Source: an uncultured Bacteroidales bacterium (GTDB lineage: Bacteria > Bacteroidota > Bacteroidia > Bacteroidales > FEN-979). From it: a stretch of 64,000 nucleotides of DNA. Location of the stretch: positions 1 through 64,000 of the forward strand of contig CAJAUM010000051.1 of the NCBI GenBank assembly GCA_903945175.1, in the 5' to 3' direction. A program made the position numbers and the translations under genes. Below the pieces are notes generated by a model, which was given only the letters and a program-made list of their open reading frames with translations, was not told the DNA's origin and ran no database searches. Positions 44,034 through 52,817 of this stretch are shown in pieces; positions within the stretch are counted from its first letter, which is position 1; every line of letters begins with the position of its first letter.

Positions 44034-46163
44034 ATGGATATGGGTAAAGTTCGCCTCATTTTTGCAAGGGCCAATGAATACAAGGAGGGAGACCTTTCTG
44101 TTGGCGGAACAACGGACGAAGCTGTCAGAATGGACGCAAAAAGGGAGATTTCTGCGATGCAAATTGCCGACATTTCGAAATGGGTGTTTGTTGAAGATGC
44201 ACTCACGGAAGCAATCTCCCGTTCCATCAGCAGGAATTTGCTTGCTGAGATATCCCACCTGACGATGCTGGAGCTGAAAGATATTCTTTTAGGCCCCAAT
44301 TGCGCCAAATGGGTTATTAAATATTCGGATGGACTGCCCAGTGAGGTCATTGCCGCCGTGGTGAAGATCATGACCAACAGTGAGCTTTCAAAGGTCTCCG
44401 GTTCAATTTTCAATACCCTTCCTGATAAAATGCAAAAAGGGCCGGTTGTGGTTGGGTCTTCAAACCATTTCGGCACCCGCATTCAGCCCAACAGCCCCGG
44501 CGATGACGAGCAAGAGATCCTCATGTCGGTTCTTGAAGGTCTGGCTTTTGGTTGCGGCGACGTAATCATCGGGCTCAATCCCGCCAGCGATGATATCGAA
44601 ACCATTGTCAGAACGGAAAAGCTCCTCCAGCGCGTTGTCGAACGGCTTCAGCTCCCCACACGGTATTGTGTCCTTTCTGATATGGTGAAACAGTCCACTG
44701 CACGCGGAATGACTAAGGTCGATGTCGGCTTTCAGAGTTTGGCCGGAACTTCGAAATCACTGGTCGGCATGTTGGGTCTCGATGTTGATGGACTTTTGGA
44801 TTTATCCAAAGGGTTTGATGGTCTCTATTTTGAAACAGGTCAGGGCTCCGAAGTAACCAACGGCGCTGCCGAAGGTGTTGACATGGTTACCCTGGAGTCG
44901 CGTTGTTACGGCCTGGCCCGCCATGTCAGGCAACAATGTCAGGGGAAATGGATGATCGTCAACGATGTTGCAGGCTTCATAGGCCCCGAAGTATTCAGGA
45001 CAGGCGCGCAATTGATGAGGGCCTGTCTTGAAGATACGGTTATGGCAAAGCTTCACGGCATTACCATGGGCCTCGATGTCTGCTCTACCTTCCATATGGG
45101 GATCAACCCAACCGAGCTCCAGGCGCTGACTGAAACAATCGTAAAAATGGCGGCTCCTGCCTATCTGATGTCAGTTGCAGGTAAAGCCGATCCCATGCTG
45201 GGGTATCTTACCACCTCCTACCGCGAACACCCGCGTTTGCGGATTGCCGTCAACAAGCAGATTTCAAGCGCCATGCTTGAACGGCTTCAAACGCTTGGCG
45301 TCATGGATTCCGATGGTTCAGCAACGGGAGCCCCGGAAAAGACCTCCATCCTATACGCAAAGTATATGAAGGAGGGCGGAGATACCAGGACAATAGATGA
45401 TCTCAGGATCGAAGGCCTTAAAAAAATATCTATTCTGAAGGAAAAGGGATGCGACCTGGGCTATGGCTTTGGGCCCGGTTTTTCTGATCCTCCGGTTGTA
45501 TCTGCCAGACTTGAGTCGCTGTACCAGCATGCCAGAAACGCCCTTTATGCCACCCTTGACGCAGCGGTCATCCGCGATAGCTGCCAGAATTATTTGGATG
45601 TCGCAACAAATTCGACCGATAGGGAGGATTATCTGGCACATCCGGCTTCAGGCGAACTGATTAATGAAAGAGATGCCTCTTCAATCATCAGACACTATGC
45701 GGGAAACCAGATTCTACCTCAGATTATGGTTGTCATTTCCGACGGACTCAATGCCGATGCTGTAAATGAAAATCTGCGCAATGTTCTTCCAAAACTGAAA
45801 TGGTCGCTAAGAGAAACAGGATACAACGTGAGTGATGAAGATGTTGTGATCAAGAACGGACGTGTGCGCGCCGGATATCATGTGGCGCAGCTTATTGATC
45901 CTGAAGTCCTGATTCACCTCATTGGTGAGCGGCCGGGAACGGGCTTGAATCAGCTTTCAGCGTATATGACGTACGGTAAAGATCCCGCAGGTAAATCCCG
46001 CTGGAGCCCTGCAATGGACCATGCCTTTACCACCGCGGTATGCAGCATACATCCCAGGGGAAAAACACCTGAATCGGCTGTCGGGGACATGGTGAAATGT
46101 GTCAAACGAATGATCGAACTTAAATGCTCAGGCGTGGTGCTGGGAGATGTGGCTAACCAGTAA
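44034..46163 (+). CDS. eutBC: Ethanolamine ammonia-lyase, EutB-EutC fusion
   Basis: One 709-residue frame contains the whole large subunit EutB (about 1-470; RIQPNSPGDDEQEIL, GCGDVIIGLNPA, FQSLAGTSKSL, YFETGQGSEVTNGA) and then, after a linker of about 50-60 residues, the small subunit EutC (about 530-709; VIKNGRVRAGYHVAQLIDPEV, HLIGERPGTG, SIHPRGKTPE). The enzyme uses adenosylcobalamin to convert ethanolamine to acetaldehyde and ammonia. In most bacteria EutB and EutC are separate. The start is ATG 44034, with a rare strong ribosome binding site AAGGAGG at 44021-44027. No EutA reactivase, aldehyde dehydrogenase or microcompartment gene is in the window. Confidence 0.93.
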   Translation: MDMGKVRLIFARANEYKEGDLSVGGTTDEAVRMDAKREISAMQIADISKWVFVEDALTEAISRSISRNLLAEISHLTMLELKDILLGPNCAKWVIKYSDGLPSEVIAAVVKIMTNSELSKVSGSIFNTLPDKMQKGPVVVGSSNHFGTRIQPNSPGDDEQEILMSVLEGLAFGCGDVIIGLNPASDDIETIVRTEKLLQRVVERLQLPTRYCVLSDMVKQSTARGMTKVDVGFQSLAGTSKSLVGMLGLDVDGLLDLSKGFDGLYFETGQGSEVTNGAAEGVDMVTLESRCYGLARHVRQQCQGKWMIVNDVAGFIGPEVFRTGAQLMRACLEDTVMAKLHGITMGLDVCSTFHMGINPTELQALTETIVKMAAPAYLMSVAGKADPMLGYLTTSYREHPRLRIAVNKQISSAMLERLQTLGVMDSDGSATGAPEKTSILYAKYMKEGGDTRTIDDLRIEGLKKISILKEKGCDLGYGFGPGFSDPPVVSARLESLYQHARNALYATLDAAVIRDSCQNYLDVATNSTDREDYLAHPASGELINERDASSIIRHYAGNQILPQIMVVISDGLNADAVNENLRNVLPKLKWSLRETGYNVSDEDVVIKNGRVRAGYHVAQLIDPEVLIHLIGERPGTGLNQLSAYMTYGKDPAGKSRWSPAMDHAFTTAVCSIHPRGKTPESAVGDMVKCVKRMIELKCSGVVLGDVANQ

Positions 46164-46185
46164 TGAATGAAAGCGCTTTCTTTCG

Positions 46186-46193
46186 TACCTTTG
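46186..46193 (+). promoter_or_regulatory. -7 promoter box (TACCTTTG) for der
   Basis: A TAnnTTTG match lies 58 bases before the der ATG, so der can be transcribed apart from the eut genes. Confidence 0.5.
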
Positions 46194-46250
46194 CAAATTA
46201 GATCTATATCATCAAAGTGCAAATCAAGTGAATTTTAGAGAATTAACCAT

Positions 46251-47570
46251 ATGACAAATATCATCGCAATTGTTGGCCGTCCGAATGTTGGAAAATCCAC
46301 CCTTTTTAACCGTTTGTGCGGAGGGCGTGATGCCATCGTCGACCCGACGAGCGGGGTTACCCGTGACCGTCATTACGGGCATGGAGATTGGAACGGGAAA
46401 TATTATTCAGTGATTGACACCGGGGGGTATGTTCATCAGTCGGGGGATATATTTGAAGATGAAATCAAAAAACAGGTAAAGCTGGCCATTGATGAGTCGG
46501 ATGTCATCCTGTTCATGGTCGATGCAAAGGAGGGGTTGACTTCAATGGATGATGATGTAGCCAAGATGCTGCGGAAATCAAAGAAACGCGTTCTCCTTAT
46601 TGCAAATAAGGTCGACAGTTATAAGATGATAGATGATATTCATGAATTTCATAGTCTGGGTTTGGGCGAGATATATTCCATTGCCTCTACCAGCGGAAGT
46701 GGAACCGGTGATTTAATGGACGAAGTTGTTAAAGGGTTCGAAGAGGTGGAAACCAATGTTGACAATCAGACCCCACTCGACGACTTGCCAAAAATTGCCA
46801 TCGTCGGCAGACCGAATGCAGGAAAATCATCCCTTGTCAATATGTTGTTAGGCAACGACCGGAATATTGTTACACCAATCCCCGGAACGACCAGAGACTC
46901 CATTCATACGCACTATCAGTATTTCGGACTTGATTTCAACCTGATCGACACCGCAGGAATCAGGAAGAAGGCCAAAGTGACTGAAAATATTGAGTTCTAT
47001 TCTGTAATGCGTGCCATCCGTTCGATTGAGAGCAGCGATGTGTGTATTCTGATGGTGGATGCTGAGCGTGGATTTGAGGCCCAGGATTTGAATATTTATT
47101 CGCTGATCGAAAAAAACCATAAGGGGGTGATCATCGTGGTCAACAAATGGGACCTTGTGGAGAAGGAGACCAATACGCATAAGGTTTTTGAAGAGTCAAT
47201 CCGCGATCAGATCAAGCCATTTGTGGATGTTCCCATTATTTTTACATCAGTGGTTACCAAGCAACGTATTTTTAAAACAGTTGAAACGGCCATCCAGGTA
47301 TTTAAAAACCGGTCGAGAAAAATCGGGACATCTGCCCTGAATGATTTCATCCTGCCCATCATCGAGGCCATGCCGCCACCCGTAACAAAGGGAAAATATG
47401 TGCGCATCAAATATGCCATGCAGTTGCCAACCGCGTTCCCGTCATTTGCGTTTTTTTGCAACCATCCTCAATACTTAAAGGAGCCCTATAAGCGTTTTAT
47501 TGAGAACAAGCTTCGCGAGAAATTTGACTTCAACGGTGTCCCGATGGAGATTTATTTCCGGCAAAAATAA
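46251..47570 (+). CDS. der: Ribosome-biogenesis GTPase Der (EngA)
   Basis: The 439-residue protein has two G domains in tandem: GRPNVGKST (about 8-16) with DTGG and NKVD, then GRPNAGKSS (about 186-194) with DTAG and NKWD, and a C-terminal KH-like domain ending in EIYFRQK. Der is required for 50S assembly. It is the second GTPase gene of an era-(eut)-der stretch. The S4-domain gene begins 5 bases after its stop. Confidence 0.95.
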   Translation: MTNIIAIVGRPNVGKSTLFNRLCGGRDAIVDPTSGVTRDRHYGHGDWNGKYYSVIDTGGYVHQSGDIFEDEIKKQVKLAIDESDVILFMVDAKEGLTSMDDDVAKMLRKSKKRVLLIANKVDSYKMIDDIHEFHSLGLGEIYSIASTSGSGTGDLMDEVVKGFEEVETNVDNQTPLDDLPKIAIVGRPNAGKSSLVNMLLGNDRNIVTPIPGTTRDSIHTHYQYFGLDFNLIDTAGIRKKAKVTENIEFYSVMRAIRSIESSDVCILMVDAERGFEAQDLNIYSLIEKNHKGVIIVVNKWDLVEKETNTHKVFEESIRDQIKPFVDVPIIFTSVVTKQRIFKTVETAIQVFKNRSRKIGTSALNDFILPIIEAMPPPVTKGKYVRIKYAMQLPTAFPSFAFFCNHPQYLKEPYKRFIENKLREKFDFNGVPMEIYFRQK

Positions 47571-47574
47571 TTTG

Positions 47575-47961
47575 ATGGAGAAGGGAATCCGGATCGATAA
47601 GTGGCTTTGGGCCGTCAGGATTTTTAAAACGCGCAGCCTTGCTTCAGAAGCATGCAGGTCGGGAAAGGTAAAAATCCTCGGACAGGTTGTTAAACCATCT
47701 CATGAAGTGAAGACAGGAGCGGTGATCAACATCTCTATACCCCCCATTGTAAGAACAATAAGGGTTGTTGACCTTACGCCCAACCGGGTTTCTGCCAAAT
47801 TGGTGCCGATTTTAATGGAGGATCTGACTCCGGAGGAGGAATACCTGAAATTGAAACGAGACCATCAGGCGAATTTCGAGTTCCGGGAGCACGGAATCGG
47901 GCGTCCGACGAAACAGCAGAGACGGGCCATAGAATATCTTAAAAATTATTCCGGCGTATGA
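47575..47961 (+). CDS. S4-domain RNA-binding protein (Hsp15-like)
   Basis: The 128-residue protein starts with an S4 RNA-binding domain (IRIDKWLWAVRIFKTRSLASEACRSGKVKI) and has a basic C-terminal tail (RPTKQQRRAIEYLK). Length and layout match Hsp15/HslR, which rescues 50S subunits carrying blocked peptidyl-tRNA. The ATG at 47575 is chosen because the S4 fold starts right after it; the longer frame from 47500 lies inside der. Translationally coupled with the TonB gene (4-base overlap). Confidence 0.88.
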   Translation: MEKGIRIDKWLWAVRIFKTRSLASEACRSGKVKILGQVVKPSHEVKTGAVINISIPPIVRTIRVVDLTPNRVSAKLVPILMEDLTPEEEYLKLKRDHQANFEFREHGIGRPTKQQRRAIEYLKNYSGV

Positions 47962-48737
47962 TTCCTGTCAAAATACCAGGCTTGGATGACCTCGCTTTCG
48001 AAGGCAGGAACAAGGATTATGGCGCCTATGAATTTCGGAAGAAATATCCCCGTTACCTATTGATATCTCTCTTGTCGGGGACCTTCATTGTTTTGCTTTC
48101 TGTGTTGATTCCATGGATCTATTATTATTTTGAGCCTGTTCCGCTCATTGAAGGTGACCTGATGTTCGAAGTTGAATATTACAGTATGAGTCCACCTCCT
48201 GATGATCAGATGAACAAACTTGCGCTTGCACTTTCAAAGCCGGCGCCGGAGGAGCCCCAGATACCTGTTGTAAAAGATTCAATTACTGAAAAACAGGATC
48301 CCGTTGAGGAGCCTCCTGAACAAAAACAGGAAAATGATAAGGCAAAAATCGACTCATCTGCCAATCCGGGAGGGTCAGGCCTGGGTGATGGAAAGGGTGA
48401 TGATACCGGTTTGGCCACCGCGATCGATGTGTATCCCCGCTACCCCGGCGGTGATGAATCACGACTCTATTATCTGCGCAAACAGATCAGGTACCCTGAT
48501 GCGGCCTTGAAAAACGCAATTCAGGGGGTGGTGATGGTCGTATTTATTGTTGAAACGGATGGAACCTTGAGCAACATCGACGTAACAAAGCGCATCGGAG
48601 CGGGATGTGATGAAGAGGCCATGAGGGTCACAAAGGAGATGCCCCGCTGGGACCCGGGCAAACGCAACGGCAGGGCCGTTCGGGTGATGGTGCGGATGCC
48701 GATTGTTTTCAGGATACCTGGGGGGCGCACTTCATAA
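47958..48737 (+). CDS. TonB-family energy transducer
   Basis: The 259-residue protein has one membrane helix (about 34-54), a Pro/Glu-rich periplasmic spacer (about 80-130) and a C-terminal TonB domain (about 160-258: IRYPDAALKNAIQGVVMVVFIVETDG...). It couples the proton-motive force to TonB-dependent receptors such as the one at 16213. It starts with the ATGA overlap of the S4 gene. ExbB/ExbD are not adjacent. A stem-loop follows 12 bases after its stop. Confidence 0.9.
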   Translation: MIPVKIPGLDDLAFEGRNKDYGAYEFRKKYPRYLLISLLSGTFIVLLSVLIPWIYYYFEPVPLIEGDLMFEVEYYSMSPPPDDQMNKLALALSKPAPEEPQIPVVKDSITEKQDPVEEPPEQKQENDKAKIDSSANPGGSGLGDGKGDDTGLATAIDVYPRYPGGDESRLYYLRKQIRYPDAALKNAIQGVVMVVFIVETDGTLSNIDVTKRIGAGCDEEAMRVTKEMPRWDPGKRNGRAVRVMVRMPIVFRIPGGRTS

Positions 48738-48748
48738 ATAACATAAAA

Positions 48749-48769
48749 AAAGGGGCTTGAGGCCCCTTT
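48749..48769. terminator. Bidirectional rho-independent terminator
   Basis: AAAGGGGC and GCCCCTTT form an 8-bp stem around a TTGAG loop with A and T runs on either side. It separates the converging TonB and small secreted protein genes. Confidence 0.75.
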
Positions 48770-48800
48770 ATAATTGTACGCAAGAGAACTTGCAGATAGA

Positions 48801-49046
48801 TTACTTCTTTTCAGGAGTGGTTGTTGCAGGAGCAGCTTTCTTTGCATCCTTTGCACAGCAACTTGAAGGTTTTTTTGACTCGCTGCAGGCAGCTTTTGTT
48901 TTCTTATCGCATCCAGCTTTTTCTTCCTTGGTGCATTCCTTCTTGTCGGCTGGTTTTGCAGTTTTGTCCTGTGTTTGAGGAGTTTGTGCAAAAGTCAGAC
49001 TTGCGAAGAGCATGACAGCTGAAAATAACATTGCTACTTTTTTCAT
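48801..49046 (-). CDS. Small secreted Lys/Cys-rich protein
   Basis: The 81-residue precursor has a clear signal peptide (1-20, cleaved at TFAQ). The mature part is about one-quarter Lys with four Cys arranged as C-x6-C-x7-C and a CC pair (residues about 38-63) and a Pro/Thr tail. Cys clusters in a Lys-rich, low-complexity background suggest metal binding or disulfide bonding in the periplasm, but no family is recognised. It has a near-ideal promoter (49087-49117). Confidence 0.75.
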   Translation of the reverse strand: MKKVAMLFSAVMLFASLTFAQTPQTQDKTAKPADKKECTKEEKAGCDKKTKAACSESKKPSSCCAKDAKKAAPATTTPEKK

Positions 49047-49086
49047 GGTATTTGGATTTTGGATTGTTTACTAGTTTATAATGTCA

Positions 49087-49117
49087 CAAAATTACATTAA
49101 CTATTTTAATTGTGCAA
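49087..49117 (-). promoter_or_regulatory. Promoter of the small secreted protein (TTG - 20 bp - TAATTTTG)
   Basis: On the minus strand TTG (49115-49117 read backwards) and TAATTTTG (49087-49094) are separated by 20 bases, the best -33/-7 match in the window. Confidence 0.7.
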
Positions 49118-49163
49118 TAGCAAATTGTTAATTTATTGTTAAGTAGGTGGAGGTCAACCGATG

Positions 49164-49616
49164 CTATTCTTTATTTTTCGTATCAATGATAATTGTAACA
49201 GGCCCGTCATTCACAAGACTCACCTCCATCATCGCTCCGAATATTCCTGATTGAATTTTTTTTCCAAGGAGAGATTCAAGGTGACGTATGAATTCATTGT
49301 AAAGGATAATGGCAGCTTCCGGCCCGGCTGCACGGATATACGAGGGACGGTTCCCCTTTTTTGTACTGGCATGCAGGGTAAACTGACTTACAACCAAAAT
49401 TTCGCCACCTGTATCCCTGATGGAACAATTCATGACCCCGGCAGCATCATTGAAGATCCTTAAATTGGTCAGCTTGGCACAAAGCCATGCTATATCCTCC
49501 GACTGGTCGATTGTTTCGATTCCCAGGAGAACGAGTAAACCCGGGCCAATTTCACCGGCAATTTTCGATCCTACCAGTACAGAAGACCTTGATACACGCT
49601 GTATTACCGCTCTCAT
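49164..49616 (-). CDS. dtd: D-aminoacyl-tRNA deacylase
   Basis: This 150-residue protein of the DTD family removes D-amino acids from mischarged tRNA. The MRAVIQRVSRSSV start, SQFTLHAS (about 80) and the C-terminal VNDGPVTIII motif (the Gly-Pro-Val that gates the active site) are present. The length is normal. It is divergent from pdxJ, with a 19-bp inverted repeat between them. Confidence 0.93.
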   Translation of the reverse strand: MRAVIQRVSRSSVLVGSKIAGEIGPGLLVLLGIETIDQSEDIAWLCAKLTNLRIFNDAAGVMNCSIRDTGGEILVVSQFTLHASTKKGNRPSYIRAAGPEAAIILYNEFIRHLESLLGKKIQSGIFGAMMEVSLVNDGPVTIIIDTKNKE

Positions 49617-49640
49617 ATGGTGTTGGATTACTTGTTATGA

Positions 49641-49659
49641 ATGATCGTTGCGCGATCAT
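49641..49659. promoter_or_regulatory. Inverted repeat between dtd and pdxJ
   Basis: ATGATCG and CGATCAT are exact inverted copies separated by five bases (TTGCG). It lies 25 bases upstream of the dtd start and could be an operator or a hairpin in the dtd leader. Confidence 0.45.
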
Positions 49660-49727
49660 AAAATTACATATTCCTTTTCAGCTGGTTAAAATAAGATAAA
49701 GTTTCAGTTATTTTTTGAGTTTTATTG

Positions 49728-49735
49728 TAGATTTG
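49728..49735 (+). promoter_or_regulatory. -7 promoter box (TAGATTTG) for pdxJ
   Basis: A TAnnTTTG match lies 17 bases before the pdxJ ATG at 49753. Confidence 0.55.
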
Positions 49736-49752
49736 CAACATACAAGGAGCCG

Positions 49753-50466
49753 ATGACCAAACTTAGCGTCAATATCAATAAAATTGCGACGTTGCGCAAT
49801 GCACGGGGAGGAGATCTTCCCAATTTGGTGAAGGCTGCAATTGATTGCGAACGTTTCGGGGCACAAGGCATAACGGTTCATCCCCGTCCGGATGAAAGAC
49901 ATATCCGGTATAAAGATGTTTTTGACCTGAAGCCAATCTTAACCACCGAGTTTAATATTGAGGGTTATCCATCGCAGCCATTCATTGACCTGGTCTTAAG
50001 TGTTCATCCCGCACAGGTAACCCTGGTGCCGGATCCTCCGGGGGTACTTACCTCCAATGCCGGCTGGAATACCATTGAACATCAATCATTCCTGAGGGAG
50101 GTGATTGCCCTTTTCCATCAAAAAGGGATCAGGACCTCCATCTTTATTGAACCCGATCAGGTCATGATCCGGAATGCTGCAAAAACAGGAACTGACCGCA
50201 TTGAACTCTATACAGAATCATATGCCAAAAAATATCGGTCGGGCAGGGAAGAGGCGATCAAGCCTTTTGCCATGGCGGCATCCATTGCCTGTGAAGCTGA
50301 ACTGGGGATCAATGCAGGTCACGATCTTAACCTTGAAAATCTGAAATATTTTTCCGAACAAATTCCCGGATTACTTGAAGTGTCAATTGGACATGCATTG
50401 ATTTGTGATGCGCTTTATTTAGGTCTGGAGAATGCCGTACAACTTTACAAGCGACAATTACAATAA
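49753..50466 (+). CDS. pdxJ: Pyridoxine 5'-phosphate synthase
   Basis: PdxJ condenses 1-deoxyxylulose 5-phosphate with aminoacetone phosphate to make vitamin B6. The 237-residue length and the motifs [47 protein letters not shown] (in place of the usual VPE(K/R)) and GINAGHDLN are those of the family. The dipeptidase start follows 3 bases after the stop. Confidence 0.95.
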   Translation: MTKLSVNINKIATLRNARGGDLPNLVKAAIDCERFGAQGITVHPRPDERHIRYKDVFDLKPILTTEFNIEGYPSQPFIDLVLSVHPAQVTLVPDPPGVLTSNAGWNTIEHQSFLREVIALFHQKGIRTSIFIEPDQVMIRNAAKTGTDRIELYTESYAKKYRSGREEAIKPFAMAASIACEAELGINAGHDLNLENLKYFSEQIPGLLEVSIGHALICDALYLGLENAVQLYKRQLQ

Positions 50467-50469
50467 CAT

Positions 50470-51738
50470 TTGAATAGAAAGCCAGAAGTGCGATATAACA
50501 AACGAACCCTATTCCTTTTTACTGCTGCACTCCTCACTGGGTTTTGTTTCGCTGCAGAAAAGCCCGAAAATCTGAAAAAAAGAGCCTCTGAGATCCATCA
50601 TTCAGTGTTAACCGTTGATTCGCACACAGATACACCCCTGCAGTTAACTCAGAAGGGATTTGACATGTCGTTGAGGCATGATCCACGCAAAGACCATTCA
50701 AAAATCGATTTCCCGCGCATGAAGGAGGGTGGCCTTGACGGTGCTTTTTTTGGGGTGTTCCTTTCACAGGGACCCCGCAATCCGGAGGCCTTTGAAAAGG
50801 CACGTAAAAAGGCGCTCCTGCTTTTCGATACCATTGATGCAGTGGTCATGAGAAACCATGATCTTGCGGAATCAGCAGTCTCTCCTGAAGATGCCATCCG
50901 GTTGAAAAAAATCAATAAACGTGCTGTCTTTATCGGTGTTGAAAACGGATATGCCATCGGAATGGATCTTTCAATGATCAGCACCTTTTATCTTCGCGGT
51001 GCCCGGTATATCACACTCTGTCATACAAAGAACAATGATATCTGCGACTCTTCCAATGATACGATTGAGCACAATGGACTCAGTCCCTTTGGATATGAGG
51101 TAGTAACTGAGATGAACCACGTAGGGATGATGATCGATGTTTCACACATGTCTGACAAGTCCTTAAAGGATGTGTTATCCACTTCGAAAGCGCCAGTGAT
51201 TGCCTCGCATTCCTGCGCCCGGGCACTTTGCGACAATCCGCGCAACCTGACCGACGAACTGCTCAGGGCCATTGCAAAAAACGGAGGTGTAGTGCAGTTG
51301 TGTGTTCTGAGTGATTATTTAAAGACGCCCGATGCCAACCCATCACGTGATTCGGCCATGCAGGCACTGCGCAAAAAATTCAACAATTTTCGGGGATTAA
51401 ATGAACAGCAGGAGCGCGCGGCTCACGATGAGTGGAATGCCATGAATGATAAATTCCCCCAAAAAATGGCAACAGTCTCTGACGTGGTTGACCACATCGA
51501 CCACATTGTAAAAGTTGCCGGGATCAACCACGTAGGAATCGGGACAGATTTTGACGGCGGAGGTGGTGTTGATGGTTGTTTTGATGTAAGTGAAATGGGA
51601 AATATCACCCTCGAACTCGTCCGTCGCGGTTACCCGGAAAGTGAGATCCGGAAAATATGGGGAGGGAATCTCATGCGTGTGATGAACAAAACAGATTTGA
51701 TTGCCCGTAAATATAAACAAAGTTGCCGGTGTAAATAG
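50470..51738 (+). CDS. Membrane dipeptidase (M19), secreted or periplasmic
   Basis: The 422-residue protein has a signal peptide (about 12-30) and a dizinc dipeptidase fold. Visible motifs are the N-terminal DSHTDTPLQ (HxD), GVENGYAIG (Glu bridging the zincs), MIDVSHMSDKS, SHSCARALC and GIGTDFDGGGG. It cleaves dipeptides, probably for peptide use or peptidoglycan-derived peptides in the periplasm. The start is TTG at 50470, the only in-frame candidate near the signal peptide. Placed 3 bases after pdxJ, 16 before the PrsW gene. Confidence 0.9.
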   Translation: MNRKPEVRYNKRTLFLFTAALLTGFCFAAEKPENLKKRASEIHHSVLTVDSHTDTPLQLTQKGFDMSLRHDPRKDHSKIDFPRMKEGGLDGAFFGVFLSQGPRNPEAFEKARKKALLLFDTIDAVVMRNHDLAESAVSPEDAIRLKKINKRAVFIGVENGYAIGMDLSMISTFYLRGARYITLCHTKNNDICDSSNDTIEHNGLSPFGYEVVTEMNHVGMMIDVSHMSDKSLKDVLSTSKAPVIASHSCARALCDNPRNLTDELLRAIAKNGGVVQLCVLSDYLKTPDANPSRDSAMQALRKKFNNFRGLNEQQERAAHDEWNAMNDKFPQKMATVSDVVDHIDHIVKVAGINHVGIGTDFDGGGGVDGCFDVSEMGNITLELVRRGYPESEIRKIWGGNLMRVMNKTDLIARKYKQSCRCK

Positions 51739-51754
51739 TTAATCTGCCAACGCA

Positions 51755-52762
51755 ATGATAATTAAGGTATTTGTCAGCCTGATACCCGTGTTTCTGTTCC
51801 TGATCATGCTGTTATACCTCGACAGCCTGAAACTGGTTAATAAATCGCTGCTGCTGATCTGCCTTGGATGGGGCCTGGTAAGCGCCGGGATGAGTTTTTT
51901 TCTGAATACCTTCCTGATCAATCATTTGAACGTGAGTTTTGGCACCTACTCGGGGTTTATTGCACCCTTCGTTGAAGAATGGTTAAAATGCGGAATGTTA
52001 TGGCTCCTGATAAAGCGAAATAAAATCGGGTTCATGATTGATGGCGCCATCTATGGCTTTTCAATCGGCGCAGCGTTTGCATTTGCCGAAAACCTGTTTT
52101 ATCTTACACAATTTGCAGGTAATGACAGTAATCTGATGATCTGGATCACCCGCGGATTTGGCACAGCCGTGATGCATGGTGGAACCGCAGCCATATTTGG
52201 CATTCTTTGTATGAGTGCACTGAACCGGCATTCAAGCCTTACGATGGCCACCATCTCAGGCATTGCGGCAGCCATCCTTATCCATGGAATTTTCAACCAG
52301 TTCCTCGTTTCTCCGCTGGTTTCAACCGTGCTCATCCTCCTGATGGTGCCGCTTTCCATTATTTTCATCTTTAATCTGAATGAAAAATCGATCCGTGACT
52401 GGCTGGAGTTAGAGTTTGATTCTGAAGTCGGAATGCTCCGGATGATTAGAAAGGGGCAATTCTCCCAGACTAAAACAGGAGATTATCTTGTCTCGCTGAA
52501 AGCACATTTTCCAGGAGAGATGGTCCTGGATATGTACTGTTTTATCAGCCTGTACCTTGAACTTTCGATGAAGGCCAAAAGCTTGATGATGCTGAAGGAG
52601 AATGATCTGGTCATCCCATCAGATCCTGAGTTGAAGGATAAACTGTGTGAATTGAAAGCCCTTAGGAAAAGCATTGGCCGTGGTGGATATCTGGCCATTT
52701 CACCGGTGCTGCGAATGAACCGGAAAGATCTTTGGAAACTCTCCCTGCTTGAAAAAGGGTAG
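51755..52762 (+). CDS. PrsW-family intramembrane metalloprotease
   Basis: The 335-residue protein has 8 or so membrane helices up to about residue 212 and a soluble C-terminal tail. The PrsW motifs are E74-E75-W-L-K78, F108-x3-E112 and His141/His177 within membrane segments, which supply the metal and catalytic residues. In Bacillus, PrsW cuts the anti-sigma factor RsiW. Here the next two genes are an ECF sigma factor (55 bases away) and a single-pass anti-sigma factor, so regulated proteolysis of that neighbour is a direct prediction. The C-terminal cytoplasmic domain (about 215-335) is not found in short PrsW proteins. Confidence 0.88.
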   Translation: MIIKVFVSLIPVFLFLIMLLYLDSLKLVNKSLLLICLGWGLVSAGMSFFLNTFLINHLNVSFGTYSGFIAPFVEEWLKCGMLWLLIKRNKIGFMIDGAIYGFSIGAAFAFAENLFYLTQFAGNDSNLMIWITRGFGTAVMHGGTAAIFGILCMSALNRHSSLTMATISGIAAAILIHGIFNQFLVSPLVSTVLILLMVPLSIIFIFNLNEKSIRDWLELEFDSEVGMLRMIRKGQFSQTKTGDYLVSLKAHFPGEMVLDMYCFISLYLELSMKAKSLMMLKENDLVIPSDPELKDKLCELKALRKSIGRGGYLAISPVLRMNRKDLWKLSLLEKG

Positions 52763-52817
52763 CGATAGTTTATTTTTTTAGTACCTTTCACCAACTTTTT
52801 GAATTTTTCTTGTAATT

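Noticed and set aside
44034-46163. EutB-EutC fusion caused by a lost stop codon or sequencing error
   Set aside because: The frame is continuous with a linker of normal composition between the subunits and motifs in the same frame on both sides; still, only one sequence is seen here.
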